Shown: in pieces, positions 22,013 through 34,275 of the stretch
Position numbering within the stretch: position 1 is the first letter of the stretch
Layout of the letters: every line of letters begins with the position of its first letter
Source of the DNA: Metaphire vulgaris
Taxonomy: Eukaryota; Annelida; Clitellata; Crassiclitellata; Megascolecidae
Reading direction: 5' to 3'
NCBI GenBank assembly: GCA_018105865.1
Contig: JACLAT010000146.1
Span: 1 to 64,000, forward strand
Length of the DNA: 64,000 nucleotides
The notes under the pieces: model-generated
The model's input: only the letters and a program-made list of their open reading frames with translations
Database searches by the model: none
What the model was told of the DNA's origin: nothing
Made by a program: the position numbers and the translations under genes

Positions 22013-22613
22013 AGATCGAGATGAGAATGCGAGAAATTAATTTGTAACATGTTACGCTTCATACTCTGAAATGCCTGAAGCATCTTTCGAACCAGTTCAC
22101 CGTAGTTGCATTCTTTATTGATGTCTAAACATTTGTTGACGACTTCTTGCAATAATTTCCAGCCTATCAGCCAATCATCGTCAGGGAGCTCATCAAAATG
22201 ATTATCTGACCCAATATCCACGATCTGAAGGCCAACAAAGATGCCTTACTTTGTCTTAACGTCATTGATGCGAGGAAATTTCGCTCTAAAAATTTGTAAC
22301 CTCTGTCATCTTTGTTCGGTGCTTCTGCGAAATACTCTATCAGTCCAAGTTAGATGTGTACCGGCGGCAGGTAAGCTTTGCCAGGATCAACGAGAGGGTT
22401 ATGTGCTGCGTTCTTTTTGCCTGGCTCTAGGGTCTGACGAAGAGGCCAATCTTTTGAAGAGTAATGCGCTATTTTTCTCGACTTTCACATTCACAGAGAA
22501 ACCAGCAGGATTTGGTGCATGTTGCAAGGGCAACAACTTTTAAATCATCGCAAATGTCCCAATCATGACTTGCACTGGATGGCATATAGGCAACTTATCC
22601 ACATTGATATACA

Positions 22614-23151
22614 CAGTGCTGTTAAAGATACTTTTCAAATGTATCCTAGATAGAGATACAGATACCTGTAAAGAACTGTATCAAAGATACAGGTACTTGA
22701 TACAGAATATCAAAATTATCAAGATACAAATACAAATAGAAAGTATCTTGATACAAGATACTTTAAAGATGCTTTATTTAGACGTTAGTATTGATAAAAA
22801 TAACCAAGAAAAGTTTATCTCAAAATGAACTTAGTATGGAGAGAAATAGTCATAGATGCAATACAAATTAACAACCATAGAGATTGTAATATTAATCAAA
22901 TTATATATTTCTTAAAGTATATTTGAAATGTCCTTACATACATCACCAATATCCACTATAGTCAATCTCATTTGAGATTTTAAAAGTAACTTGTATCGAA
23001 TTTAAATATACTGATACAAATTCTCTATTTTGTATCAAAGATACTGATACTAGAAACTTTTGAAAACGCATCTTGATACAAGATGCAAGATACTTTTTTG
23101 TATCTAAGATATGTATCTAGATACATGTATCTTAGATACTTAACAACACTG
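22614..23151. mobile_element. hAT-type element built of GATAC/GTATC repeats
   Basis: Ends CAGTGCTGTTAAAGATAC and GTATCTTAGATACTTAACAACACTG (inverted). The flanks are GATATACA (22606-22613) and GTTATACA (23152-23159), 7/8 identical. The body is unusually dense in GATAC/GTATC, especially near both ends. It interrupts the transposon protein relic between its 'MYTKET' and 'WDICDDLK' segments. Confidence 0.85.
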
Positions 23152-23232
23152 GTTATACAGTAAGTTTCTTTCGTGTACATTGCATATCCCACTGGCACTG
23201 ATGGATAGACATTTCCATTGTGTTATAATAGC

Positions 23233-24175
23233 AGTTTTGGACTCAGTAAGTAAGTAAGTAAAATCTCGTTAATTTCTAAAGCGCTTTCAAAAGATGCACC
23301 AAAGTAGCTCCTTATTCCTATGCGCTCAATCTCAAATGAAGTAGCTATAGCGCATAGCCAAAGGTGGGTCATTCATGCCGGGTCATTTAATCAAAAGGGC
23401 GAGTGGGCAGGACGCTATAGCTATGGAGGAAATGATTTTATAAAGAGAAATGATTTTAGTTTAGAAAGAAAAACATGAGGAGATGTTGCAAGAAGGGGAG
23501 AAAATTGTGACTCAGAGTTTGTTATTTGGCTTTGATGTAGACAGCGAAGGTATATTGGAATTGAGTTCCAAAGCTCAGGTGCCGCATATGAAAAAGCACG
23601 ATTGCAAATTTTGAGAGATGATTGATTCAGAGGTCGAAGGAGAGTTACATGAGAAGAGGATCTAGTAGATCCAGGTTGTTGTGGAATTATCAGATTTCTT
23701 AGGTAGACTGGTTTTGATGTATGGAGTGAGTTATAAGTCATCGATATTATTTTATATTCAATGCGTTCTGTTATTTTGAGCCAGTGGAGAGATTTGAGTA
23801 ATGGTGTAATGTGGCAAAATTTAGGCGATTTAGTTACTGCACGAGCTAAGGCATTTTGAATCGATTGAGTTTACATATGGAAGCCTTTGGAAGATTGTGA
23901 AACAGTGAGTTGCAGTAGTCTAACTTAGAGTGAACTATTGAAGTGGCAATAGTGAAAGCAGTTTTAATATCAAGGTAGGGACGAAGGCGACGTAGATCAC
24001 GAATGTGAGCATAACAGGTTTTTGATAGTTGAGATATGTGAGCTTCAAAATTTAGGGAGGAGTCAAAAGTAAATCCAAGATTTTTTGCTGTTGGAACAGG
24101 GCTTATTATTGTATCTGGGGCTAAAATCAGTGTGGGATTTTCAATTTTTTTCAAAGCATTTTTGAGTACAGATGA
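23233..24175 (-). mobile_element. 5'-truncated CR1-like LINE inserted in the transposon relic
   Basis: On the minus strand: the end of the RT region (ENPTLILAPDT, AKNLGFTFDSSLNFEAHISQL, SKLDYCNSLFHNLP), then a gap in frame. Next come SFSYAAPELWNSIP-like sequence, SKLKSFLFIKSFPP-stop and a 3' UTR ending in (TTAC)n. The host frame reads IDSSVL on one side and SPKLLL on the other, so removing the LINE restores the host reading order. Confidence 0.85.
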
Positions 24176-24952
24176 ATCAATAAGTAGACACACCATTCAG
24201 ATGGGACATGGTTGCAACGGAGTAGACCATTGGCATCATACCAAAAACGGAGTGTAATCTTTATTGAAAACCCTTATAAAATCATTATGGCAACTTTGGA
24301 ACAATGCGATTTCTGTGCCACGGACTAGATTCAATTCTTGAAGCAGCGAAGTTCTCTGTTCTCTGTTAGTTTTAGACAAGTTAAAATCCAGTAGGCCTAC
24401 ATGATCATTTCTTTCTTTCTGTTTTATCGGATACGGTTGACCATGTCCAACTATTGAAAAATCTGGATCATTGTCAATGTCACACTCAACATCGATATGA
24501 TGCCCTAATACGTCAACAATAGACATTTCACATGCGTCATCGTCAATCGTCAATACAGTTGGTGGCCTTGGCACAGGAACAGTGTCATAATGGAGCACTG
24601 GTCGCATTCCTGTGGTAAATTAGGATACTGGATTGTCTTTTTTGTGCTAAGCAAAGTTGTCAGAAACATGTGCCAAACAAAATAACAGTCTCTGAACTTT
24701 CTGAAGTGATCTTTCTGTTCGCGCCAGATCATTTGTATAGCAAACGGCATCGATTGTCTTGATCCATTCAACCATTTTCTGAAATTAGCAGCACACGTAC
24801 TACAATAAATGAGTGGTGCCCAGCTGTTGCCTTGATTGTCTAACTTGCATCCAAAATGTAGTACATAGGCCTTCTTAATAAGTGGACTTATTAGCTTCCA
24901 CTGGTTCTTCAGGTTATAATCTCCGCATATATAGCAGAATGTATCGCGGTCA

Positions 24953-24976
24953 TTAACACACACACACACACACACT
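24953..24976. repeat. (CA)n microsatellite
   Basis: A short CA run fused to the 5' side of the transposon relic. It explains the artificial MCVCVCV start of that frame. Confidence 0.9.
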
Positions 24977-25639
24977 ATATTTTGACACAGTTCGAATGAT
25001 TTTATACTAAAATGAAAAGTAAATCACAAAAATAGGCAATCCTCAGACATCAGTTAAGACAACGTCTATAGCCAAGAATTCTACTAAGTAAACAAGCCAC
25101 ATAAATTGCAAATATTGTCGTCATCATGAAAAATCGTATTCTAAAAATGGAGAAAACGTCATTTTCTTAAAAACTTGCTAGCCAGAGCAAAACAGATCTC
25201 ATTTATGTGATCAATAAATAGGTGGAGTTCCATAAGATAAACATAATTTTTCCAGAAGGTAGAGCTCATGTTGACCAGTGTGGGTACAGATTCTAATCTG
25301 CAATAATCCTTGTAAATATGTGTATATTCAATTCAAGACCATTACCTGCAATATTCATCCTTTACAGTAGTTTAAATTTGAGCTGCTAAATTTAATTTGC
25401 AACGGGACTATAAGATCAATTTGATTAGAATTAGAATCAGCGTAACAACAAAAAGTGAGTTACGAAATTTAACGAATCCCTAACTTTTCTAAGTGGAGTG
25501 TTTGAGTGATAATTATGCAATAAACTGTTTAATAAATGATTTCTCTGCAGTTAATAGTGACTCAGAGTGTGTCAAACAATCTCTTTCCCGCGCCATTAAA
25601 AGATAAATCATCAAGAACTACGTTCTCTTGCGATCTCAG
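24977..25639. other. Intergenic, no recognised feature
   Basis: AT-rich. 25105-25150 shares a motif (GTCGTCATCATGAAAA) with 13690-13730. No gene is supported. Confidence 0.35.
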
Positions 25640-26563
25640 CAGATTTAGTTGATAAAATACAGTACTGCGATAGAAAAACAAGTGCAGGAGTAAACATATC
25701 TTATTCAATTGAACACAATCCCAAAAAGAAACTAAATAAATATTCACTTTGATAGCCTCTTCGTATTTTGGAAATAGATTATTTTTTAATGATCAGATTA
25801 AAATATTTCTTCTTTCATACAGACATATCAGCAAAGAGTTTACCATAATAATTATATACATGTATTAATGACAATTCAATGGAGACCTACTGTAAAACTC
25901 TTCTTAAATGTCTCTAAATATGTCCATTATAAACCATGGAGCGGGTACGCTGACGGAACGATTCTAGTCGCGTTTGAGACCCTAATGTCGACTCAGCGTT
26001 TTTCAACAGACGTCGGTGGTAAAAACGATGATGAGCAGGTGAAGTGTATGTCTAGACGTTTGGTTGTCAACTTACTCTAGGTTAATGGCGGATGTCACTC
26101 AAAAGCCTTACGTGATTGGAAAATTTCTAAATTATTCCTGTGATCAGCTGACAAAACCTAACTGGTACAGCAGAAATTGCACAGGAAACGAAAGCCTTGT
26201 TGACCAGTGTAATATGAGTTTCTCATTCTAGAATCACCTAAAACAATAGACTAAAGGTCTTTTTAGATCTAGAACGCACTCCGTCTAATTTTATTGCCGC
26301 TACAGGGTGGCGCAATAAACCGGACTATATTAAATGCCAAACCTAAATGTGACTAGTCCGGTCTTTTGCGCTACCCTGTATTTAGTACCCATTCAGACTA
26401 TCGAAAGCGATTTATAATTATCGCTTTTTGAGGTTGTAGAACGAGTCAACTGCGCATACATACATACTTCATTCTGCTTAGCGTTGTACCGCCTGACTTT
26501 AGACAGGCCTACGTGCTAAACTGAACAGTGACACAGTGTTAAGTTAGTCTGTCCATTCAAGGC
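25640..26563. repeat. Segmental duplication, copy A (first part)
   Basis: It matches 36722-38075 in the same orientation, apart from a hAT element present only in copy B. It includes the TIR end at 26085-26209 and the small MITE at 26301-26380. It continues at 28926 after the LINE insertion. Confidence 0.85.
26301..26380. mobile_element. 80-bp fold-back MITE (TACAGGGTGGCGC ends)
   Basis: TACAGGGTGGCGCAA at the left and TTGCGCTACCCTGTA at the right, with GTCCGGT/ACCGGAC inside, can fold into one hairpin. TA at both ends suggests a mariner-type target. The orthologous copy is at 37387-37465. Confidence 0.8.
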
Positions 26564-28925
26564 ACAAGTGAGACACAAGATTTTAAAGGATAACCAGCAT
26601 GGGTTTATTAAAGGAAGATCTTGCTTAACAAACATACTAGACTTTTTAGAGGAGATTCATGACAAGCTAGACGAGGGAAAAGCAGTTGATGTAATATACC
26701 TGGACTTTGCAAAAGCATTCGATAAAGTACCTCATTCAAGACTGGCATTCAAGCTTCAGGCCAGTGGAATTAGAGGTAAAGTTCTTGGATGGATAAAAAA
26801 TTGGCTTCAGAGCAGAAGACAGAAGGTAGGTATAAGAGGCAAGTATTCAGATTGGGCTGAGGTCATAAGTGGGGTGCCACAAGGTTCAGTGTTGGGACCT
26901 CTATTGTTTTTAATATACATCAACGACATCGATGATGATATAATGTCAAAAATTTCAAAATTCGCTGATGACATAAAACTGTGTGGACTGAGTGATAGTG
27001 AAGCAGAAGCAAAAATTTTACAACAAGACCTTAATAGACTATCCCAGTGGTCGGCAGATTGGCAAATGCTTTTTAATACAGATAAATGCTCGGTGATGCA
27101 CATTGGGAAGAAGGGAACAGATCATGAATTTAAGTTATGTGGGAAGGCACTAAAAGTTACAAACGAGGAGAAAGATCTAGGGTCATCATGCATAACAGCT
27201 TAAAGCCATCTAGGCAATGTGCAGAGGCAGCTAATAAGGCCAACAAAATTCTAGGTATGATCAAAAGAACGATAGTGAGCAGAGAGAAGGATGTAATAAT
27301 AAGACTTTACAAGACATTGGTACGTCCACATTTAGAGTATTGTGTTCAAGCATGGTGTCCATTCCTGAAGAAAGACATAGAGACCCTAGAAAGAGTGCAA
27401 CACAGAGCAACAAAAATGATCAAAGGATATCATAAACTAACCTATGAGGAAAGGCTAAACCACTGTGGATTGACAACCCTGGAAAAAAGAAGAGAGAGAG
27501 GGGATTTGATCGAGACATACAAAATACTAACAAACAAAGTGGAAATGCCAAGAGAAAGATTTTTTACAATGAAGCAGTATGATCGAACCAGAGGACACAA
27601 CATGAAACTGTTCAAGAAACAGGTTGGGAGACATAAACAGCATTTTTTTAGTGCAAGAGTGGTGGACAGATGGAATGAACTGGATGAGGGGATAGTAATG
27701 ACTACAACTGTAAGCGAGTTCAAAATAAACCTCAGTAGTTTAGGGTATTAGATTGGACAGGAACAACAGTGGTTCTCACACAGGGCAGTCCCTACTGAAC
27801 CACTTTAAACCTTGTTATATCATATTATATTATATTATATTATATTATATTATATTATATTATATTATATTATATTATATTATATTATATTATATTATAT
27901 TATATTATATTATATTATATTATATTATATTATATTATATTATATTATATTATATTATATTATATTATATTATATTATATTATATTATATTATATTATAT
28001 TATATTATATTATATTATATTATATTATATTATATTATATTATATTATATTATATTATATTATATTATATTATATTATATTATATTATATTATATTATAT
28101 TATATTATATTATATTATATTATATTATATTATATTATATTATATTATATTATATTATATTATATTATATTATATTATATTATATTATATTATATTATAT
28201 TATATTATATTATATTATATTATATTATATTATATTATATTATATTATATTATATTATATTATATTATATTATATTATATTATATTATATTATATTATAT
28301 TATATTATATTATATTATATTATATTATATATTATATTATATTATATTATATTATATTATATTATATTATATTATATTATATTATATTATATTATATTAT
28401 ATTATATTATATTATATTATATTATATTATATTATATTATATTATATTATATTATATTATATTATATTATATTATATTATATTATATTATATTATATTAT
28501 ATTATATTATATTATATTATATTATATTATATTATATTATATTATATTATATTATATTATATTATATTATATTATATTATATTATATTATATTATATTAT
28601 ATTATATTATATTATATTATATTATATTATATTATATTATATTATATTATATTATATTATATTATATTATATTATATTATATTATATTATATTATATTAT
28701 ATTATATTATATTATATTATATTATATTATATTATATTATATTATATTATATTATATTATATTATATTATATTATATTATATTATATTATATTATATTAT
28801 ATTATATTATATTATATTATATTATATTATATTATATTATATTATATTATATTATATTATATTATATTATATTATATTATATTATATTATATTATATTAT
28901 ATTATATTATATTATATTATATTAT
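26564..28925 (+). mobile_element. CR1/jockey-type LINE, 5'-truncated, with a 1.1-kb pentanucleotide tail
   Basis: Flanked by AAGGC at 26559-26563 and 28926-28930. Copy B of the duplicated segment has the empty site (TTCAAGGCAGCC at about 38071-38082). It encodes the RT core (DNQHGFIKGRSCLTNILDF, YLDFAKAFDKVPH, GVPQGSVLGPLLFLIYINDI, FADDIKL) in 26568-27203. A frameshift of one G at about 27178 (CTAGGGTCATC) follows, then the thumb and C-terminal region (LEYCVQAWCPFLKKDI, LERVQHRATKMI, ARVVDRWNELDEGI) to the TAG at 27749. It ends in an (ATATT)n array. Confidence 0.92.
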
Positions 28926-28926
28926 A
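27813..28926. repeat. (ATATT)n pentanucleotide array, about 222 copies
   Basis: Almost perfectly pure 5-bp repeat with one visible 2-bp slip near 28327. It forms the 3' terminus of the LINE. Open frames reading ILYYI come from the array and are not genes. Confidence 0.98.
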
Positions 28927-29480
28927 AGGCAGCCGCAATTTCTATAATAAAGAAGCCTTATTATGGTAAGTATCATAATCAATAATTTAAAATACCTCTA
29001 AACGAGATCAATGATAAAAACCGAGTCTTCTAGTCGGTTTCGCTTAATAATTACTTTGCAAAGACTCCAGCACGAAGACGACCAGAGTATATTCTGTTTG
29101 AAGTAGTTAGAGACTATGTTTCCTGGATAATGTCCTTCATCGGGTGTGTTCAATATTCATAGTGAAATATACGCAAATGGACGCCGATGTTTATTGTCTT
29201 TCGTGCTGAATGGGATGACGAATTACAGTAAATGTGCACTTGTATGGAGACATCTAAGTATAGTAAAATATATACAAAAATTGAGAAATGAAGACATCTG
29301 ACAACAGATAGGATCCACAGAAACAATTGTCGATAAAGTACCCAAAAGGAGATTAACTTGATTTGGACATTTTAAAAGAATGGACAACAATAGATGGGCC
29401 TACAAAGCACTGCATACGCACAAAGTAAAAGGCAACAGAGGGCAAGGAAGACCAAAAGAAAGATGCAGCTAGCAAGCACT
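28926..29480. repeat. Segmental duplication, copy A (second part), with a LINE 3' fragment
   Basis: It matches 38075-38745. From about 29280 it carries a decayed LINE C-terminal piece on the plus strand (GHFKRMDNNRWAYKALHTH, then GQGRPKE), the same family as the 8217-9927 copy. A CAGACAGA/GAGAGA microsatellite follows at 29488-29530. Confidence 0.8.
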
Positions 29481-29530
29481 CGAATCCAGACAGACAGACA
29501 GAAAGACAGAGCGAGAGAGAGAGAGAGAGG

Positions 29531-29984
29531 AGAGCAAATGGCAGGGCTTGCGGGCGTAGTTTTCTCCTGAAATACGTACCCAAGAGCAGCCTATTTTTCA
29601 TAGAGGGTTAACTTTTATGAAGTTTAACTTTGCGTTCATCTTGGATTAGTATGGGTTATAGAATACGCGATAAATGGATATTCAGGAGATATTGAGCGAA
29701 GGAACATCACTGGACTAAGCAATATTTTCACCGTCGACATACTGGAATAACAATATCTGACTATAGGCCTGCACACTCAATGGGCCTATCCCTTATAAAC
29801 AAGCTGAAGAGGTCTATGCTTTTTAGGCCTGCTGCGTATACGAGAAAGAGAGGCGAAGACCCAGAGGTTATACGACGGGATTTTATTAACAATAGTCGCT
29901 CTCTAATTATAGTAAATGGAAGTAAGTAAAATCTCGTGAATTTCTATAACGCTTCGATGTCTTGATCACCGTACGCAATGCGTG
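29531..29984. other. Intergenic with a short LINE 3'-end fragment
   Basis: 29923-29960 (AGTAAGTAAAATCTCGTGAA) is the inverted 3' terminus of the CR1-like family also seen at 23233. No gene is supported. Confidence 0.5.
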
Positions 29985-30724
29985 TGTCGTATAAAATTAT
30001 TTCCCCCATAAAGTTATTTCCTGGTCAAGTTTTGATTGGTCGGTAGATAGCCTGTCAATCAAGATTAGAACCGCCCTCCCATAGCAACGACAACTATAAT
30101 TTTATTTCCTCCTTGGTAATTCTTTGCAGGCAACCAATGACAATGCTTGAAACAATTATATGGGTGGAGCCATGAGGCATTACACATACGCAAATCTCAT
30201 GCATATACACAAGTTCATAAATATTCATTACCTATAACCACGGCGATTGGCTGCCAGTGAGAGTCAACCACAGTCGTCCTATTCATCATTTGTTTTTCGA
30301 ATGCGGTCAATCGCGATTTTGACAAAGTAGTTTCAAGTTTGCATTTGACAAAGTAGCTTCAAGTTTACATTTAATGAGATAGAAATTGCAATAATCACTT
30401 GCTGTTAAATGTTGTATTACGCTCATTGTTATATTGTTCTGCAGTGGTTTTTTGTTACTCATCCTCGTACTGTACATTCATTGGTTTGTCAATAAACTTC
30501 TACGGCGCCACAATCATATCAGTGGTTTTCACACAGGTATGCACAGACTCAGAAACCACTTAAAATCATATTATTCTTATTATTATCATAATGCCCAGGG
30601 CTTCAGCCGATGGCGCACAAACCCAAATTGAACTAGAGCCAGGTCAATTAATTACGATATCTGTAAAAAGTAGAAAATTTGCATTATCCATTGAGGAAAA
30701 ATATACTTTATGGGCGCATGAACT

Positions 30725-30725
30725 G

Positions 30726-30752
<27 letters not shown>
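30725..30752. repeat. (TA)n microsatellite
   Basis: Short AT-dinucleotide run within the left arm of the palindromic element. Confidence 0.9.
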
Positions 30753-30757
<5 letters not shown>

Positions 30758-30839
30758 TAGCGATACCAGATCAGTTGGAGAGATTTTAAGGACTAAACTT
30801 TCCTACTTATCTACACATAACTATATAGTCTACTGTTGG

Positions 30840-31615
30840 TGAGGAAATGAAATTATGGCCGGTTATAAATTTATTTCCTAGTCTACGGTCTATCTATACC
30901 TTTGTATAGCATTGGTTGGAAATGATATCATATTCTATGGGTAATAAATTTATTTCCTAGGAAATAAAATTATAGCCGGTTATAAATTTATTTCCTATCT
31001 ATCTATAGCTGTACCAATATCTAGCAATGGTTGGAAATGAAATCATATTCTATGGGAAATAAATTTATTTCCTAGGAAATAAAATTATAGCCGGTTATAA
31101 ATTTATTTCCTAGTCTACTGTCTATCTATACCTGTGTATAGCATTGGTTGGAAATGAAATCATATTCTATTGGTAATAAATTTATTTCCTAGGAAATAAA
31201 ATTATAGCCGGTTATAAATTTATTTCCTAGTCTACTGTCTATCTATACCTGTGCATAGCATTGGTTGGAAATGAAATCATATTCTATGGGTAATAAATTT
31301 ATTTTCTAGGAAATAAAATTATAGCCGGTTATAAATTTATTTCCTATCTATCTATACCTGTATATAGCATTGGTTGGAAATGAAATGATATCACATGGGT
31401 AATAAATTTATTTTATAGGAAATAAAATTATAGCCGGTTATAAATATATTTCCTATCTATCTATACCTGTATATAGCATTGGTTGGAAATGAAATGATAT
31501 CCCATGGGTAATAAATTTATTTCCTAGGAAATAAAATTATAGCCGGTTATAAATTTATTTCCTATCTATATATACCTGCATCATGTAGCATTGCTTAGAA
31601 AGAAAATCATATCCT
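30840..31615. repeat. Left-arm tandem array, about six units of 109-116 bp
   Basis: The landmark TTGGTTGGAAATGA occurs about every 110-116 bp (near 30912, 31027, 31143, 31259, 31369 and 31478). Each unit contains the dyad GGAAATAAAATTATA-GCCGG-TTATAAATTTATTTCC. Confidence 0.9.
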
Positions 31616-31634
31616 AACCATATACACATATAAG

Positions 31635-32468
31635 CAGGGCCGTTTGAAGGTCTTCGTAGGCCCTGGGCACTCTCATAATCGTAGGCCCTCCTCAACTTGA
31701 AACCTCCAAGTTGCCAACTACGCAACCAACTGTGGATTAAACTTTAAAGTTAAACACTTTCGCATTATTTTATGACTTCATGTTTAATAATGATTTTGGA
31801 ATGCACCCTCCTCAGTTTTCGATGTCAAAATTCAAATCTAGTTCAACTTCCTTCTGTCAACTCATGAAACAGTTTCTAAAGCCAAGGCACTAATTATGGT
31901 GTATCCATCAGATCTGGAAGAGGCAATTACTGACGAGTTTCTTCTATTTTCACAAATATTTGGCAAGATTAAAAGAGGGCTCAAATAAAGAATAGGATGG
32001 TGATACGTTTTCCAAATGTAAATATTGCTTTCCGAATCTACCTTTCAATTTTTGGAACAAGTTGTAAAGGTGAACGTTCATTTTCCAAACTGAAACTTAT
32101 AAAAACTTATCTTCGGTCAACGATAGGACAAACATGACTATCCTCCCTGGCACTACTTTCATTCGAAAAAGACGATGCGGGAAATGACATTTGAGGACAT
32201 CATAAGTCACTTTGCTTGCTTATGAAAAGACCCAAAAGGTTTACATATCGTAACACTGCTCAAGCGCTCATATTAATAGATATTATACTGTTTGTGACTG
32301 CTAGAGTTAAACGTTATTAAATTTGTATCTGCAAGACTGCAATTTCTGTCATAGCCTATTTTTTACTCCCTTCATGTTCTCCATATACATCTGACTTTCG
32401 TAGGCCCCTGAAAAGGTCGTAGGCCCTGGACACAGTGCCCACTGTGCCCAGTAGATAAAACGGCCCTG
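31635..32468 (+). mobile_element. 834-bp hAT derivative retaining part of the transposase C-terminus
   Basis: Perfect inverted ends CAGGGCCGTTT/AAACGGCCCTG. Perfect 8-bp flanks CATATAAG at 31627-31634 and 32469-32476. On the plus strand about 32020-32220 reads IAFRIYLSIFGTSCKGERSF then SKLKLIKTYLRSTIGQT, the hAT C-terminal dimerisation region, with stops. It is an internal-deletion derivative inserted into the centre of the palindromic element. Confidence 0.9.
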
Positions 32469-32527
32469 CATATAAGCTTATAGCCTTCTGTTGTGGTTAG
32501 GTTTTTGAGTAAGATATAGTAGACTAA

Positions 32528-32903
32528 GGGCTCGTCTATAAATTACGTCACGCGGTTAGGGGGAGGGGGTCCGGCCATTTGTGACGAAGTGTGAGGACGG
32601 GGGTTCCGTAAATGTGACGTCCCGCAAAAATTTTTTAGGTGATTACCTTTGACATTTTTTGCTTGTCAGAGATATTGGAGAGGAAAAATACAATTATGAC
32701 CTTTTTTTGCTTGTCATGGTTTTTCGAGAGGTAAAAATACAAGGATGGCCATTTTTTGCTTGTCAAGACTTTTCGAAAGACGAAAATTCGAGGGGGGGGA
32801 GGTCGGCCCGTGTGACGTCATATTTTAGGGGTCCGACGTTTTGTGACGTCGCGTTACGTAGAGGAGTGCCAAAAATCGCGTGACGTAATTTATGGACGAC
32901 CCC
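32528..32903. mobile_element. TIR MITE with GGGCTCGTC...GACGACCCC ends
   Basis: The left end reads GGGCTCGTCTATAAATTACG then TCACGCG; the right end CGCGTGACGTAATTTATGG then ACGACCCC. These are long inverted repeats. Inside, TTTTTTGCTTGTCA recurs three times about 48 bp apart. A target duplication is not clear. Confidence 0.8.
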
Positions 32904-33704
32904 AAAGATGAATTTAGGCTTAGTCTGAGTTTATGGTAGTTGCTAGTATTGTTCATTAGGGACAGGAATTATGTAGCACCAGCATTACTTGAATATTGTG
33001 TTTAAAGTATTTTTGTGGTTTTATTCCCTTCGCCTCCTCTTCTTCACTTCCTCCCAATCAATGCTTCATATGAAATCGTATAGTTATTATTATAAGATAG
33101 CCATTATCAGCATTATTGCTTGCTAAGTCTAATCGTATCTGCATATAATCAGCGGCTTATCAATCTCAAAAGAATCGCATTTTCGGGTAAACTCACTACG
33201 GGTGGTCTTGAGTATGTTTAACAGTTTAAGTCGATATTGATCATCTACAACAGACCGCTTACACTTATTTTCAAATGCGGATGCTACTAAAAATTGAATC
33301 GTGCATTTCACTTCAAATATGCCAATGATTTAATGATTTGCCATTGCTCTAGCACAGCTGATCTTTATTTAATGATCGTTGTTCTGATAATAATTGTTTC
33401 GACAAATGTCATGGTTTTCTCTGGCGCTTCGTCATAAATCGTCTTTTTAATGTCGACTTATACACAGAGGATAAACTGATAGGCCTATTGAGATTTCTAA
33501 TCCGGAAACGCATTTTATCGTCTGTTGGTAGTATCTTCCTCGTCACTTTAATGAAGGCCATCTCTTGTTGCTAAAGATAGCATTCACTATATATTACTCT
33601 ACTGAAGCATTTTTTCAACTATGCTTTCTCGTGGGGAATTGAAATCCGTTTTTCAGTTAATACCATCAAGATAACGCCAAAATGCCAAGTGCCAATGAAA
33701 TACA
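32904..33704. other. Central segment of the palindromic element, no recognised gene
   Basis: AT-rich; only ORFs shorter than about 60 codons, none resembling a transposase. Confidence 0.4.
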
Positions 33705-34275
33705 TAGGTAGGAAATAAATTTATTACCTATAGGATATCATTTCATTTCCAACCAATGCTATACACAGGTATAGGTAGACAGTAGACTAGGAAATAAATT
33801 TATAACCGGCTATAATATTATTTGCCAGGAAATAAATTTATTACCTATAGGATATCATTTCATTTCCAGCCTATGCTATGCACAGGTATAGGTAGACAGT
33901 AGACTAGGAAATAAAGTTATTACCGGCTATAATTTTATTTCCCTGCCATCAGTAGGCTATATAGTTATGTGTAGATAGGTAGGAAATATATTTATTGCCC
34001 ATAGGATATGATTTCATTTCCAACCTATGCCATGCACAGGTATAGGTAGACAGTAGACTAGGAAATAAAGTTATTACCGGCTATAATTTTATTTCCCTGC
34101 CATCAGTAGGCTATATAGTTATGTGTAGTTAGGTAGGAAATAAATTTATCACCCATAGGATATGATTTCATTTCCAACAAATGCTATTCACAGATATAGA
34201 TAGACAGAAGATAGGAAATAAATTTATTACCGGTTATAATTTTATTTCCCCACCAACAGCAGGCTATATAGTTTT
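33705..34275. repeat. Right-arm tandem array, about four inverted units
   Basis: Landmark CATTTCCAACCAATGCTAT and variants at about 33753, 33862, 34016 and 34170, the complement of the left-arm units. Two units are longer (about 154 bp) through an added TAGGCTATATAGTTATGTG segment. Confidence 0.88.

Larger units (their letters stand above)
22020..26209 (-). pseudogene. Divergent, interrupted relative of the TIR transposon protein gene
   Basis: Pieces on the minus strand follow the order of the intact family. About 24945-24610 has FCYICGDYNL, HFGCKLDNQ and MPFAIQMIWREQ. About 24607-24170 runs from MRPVLHYDTVPVP to IDSS. About 23230-23155 has HNGNVYPSVPVGYAMYTKET. About 22600-22500 has WDICDDLKVVALA. 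22240-22030 has MLQAFQSMKRNM and FSHSHLDLFPNNL. It is split by a LINE (23233-24175) and a hAT-type element (22614-23151), and its C-terminus is lost. The outer right TIR (TTGTTGACCAG|TG then TAA) is at 26209. The 24976-26085 interval holds further insertions. Non-functional. Confidence 0.75.

Noticed and set aside
27753..28985. A 410-residue open frame of ILYYI repeats
   Set aside because: It is a translation of the (ATATT)n array at the LINE 3' end; all frames are open because the unit contains no stop in those phases.
30840..31615. CRISPR-like array
   Set aside because: Units are about 110 bp with no unique spacers, and the context is eukaryotic; it is an arm of a palindromic transposon.
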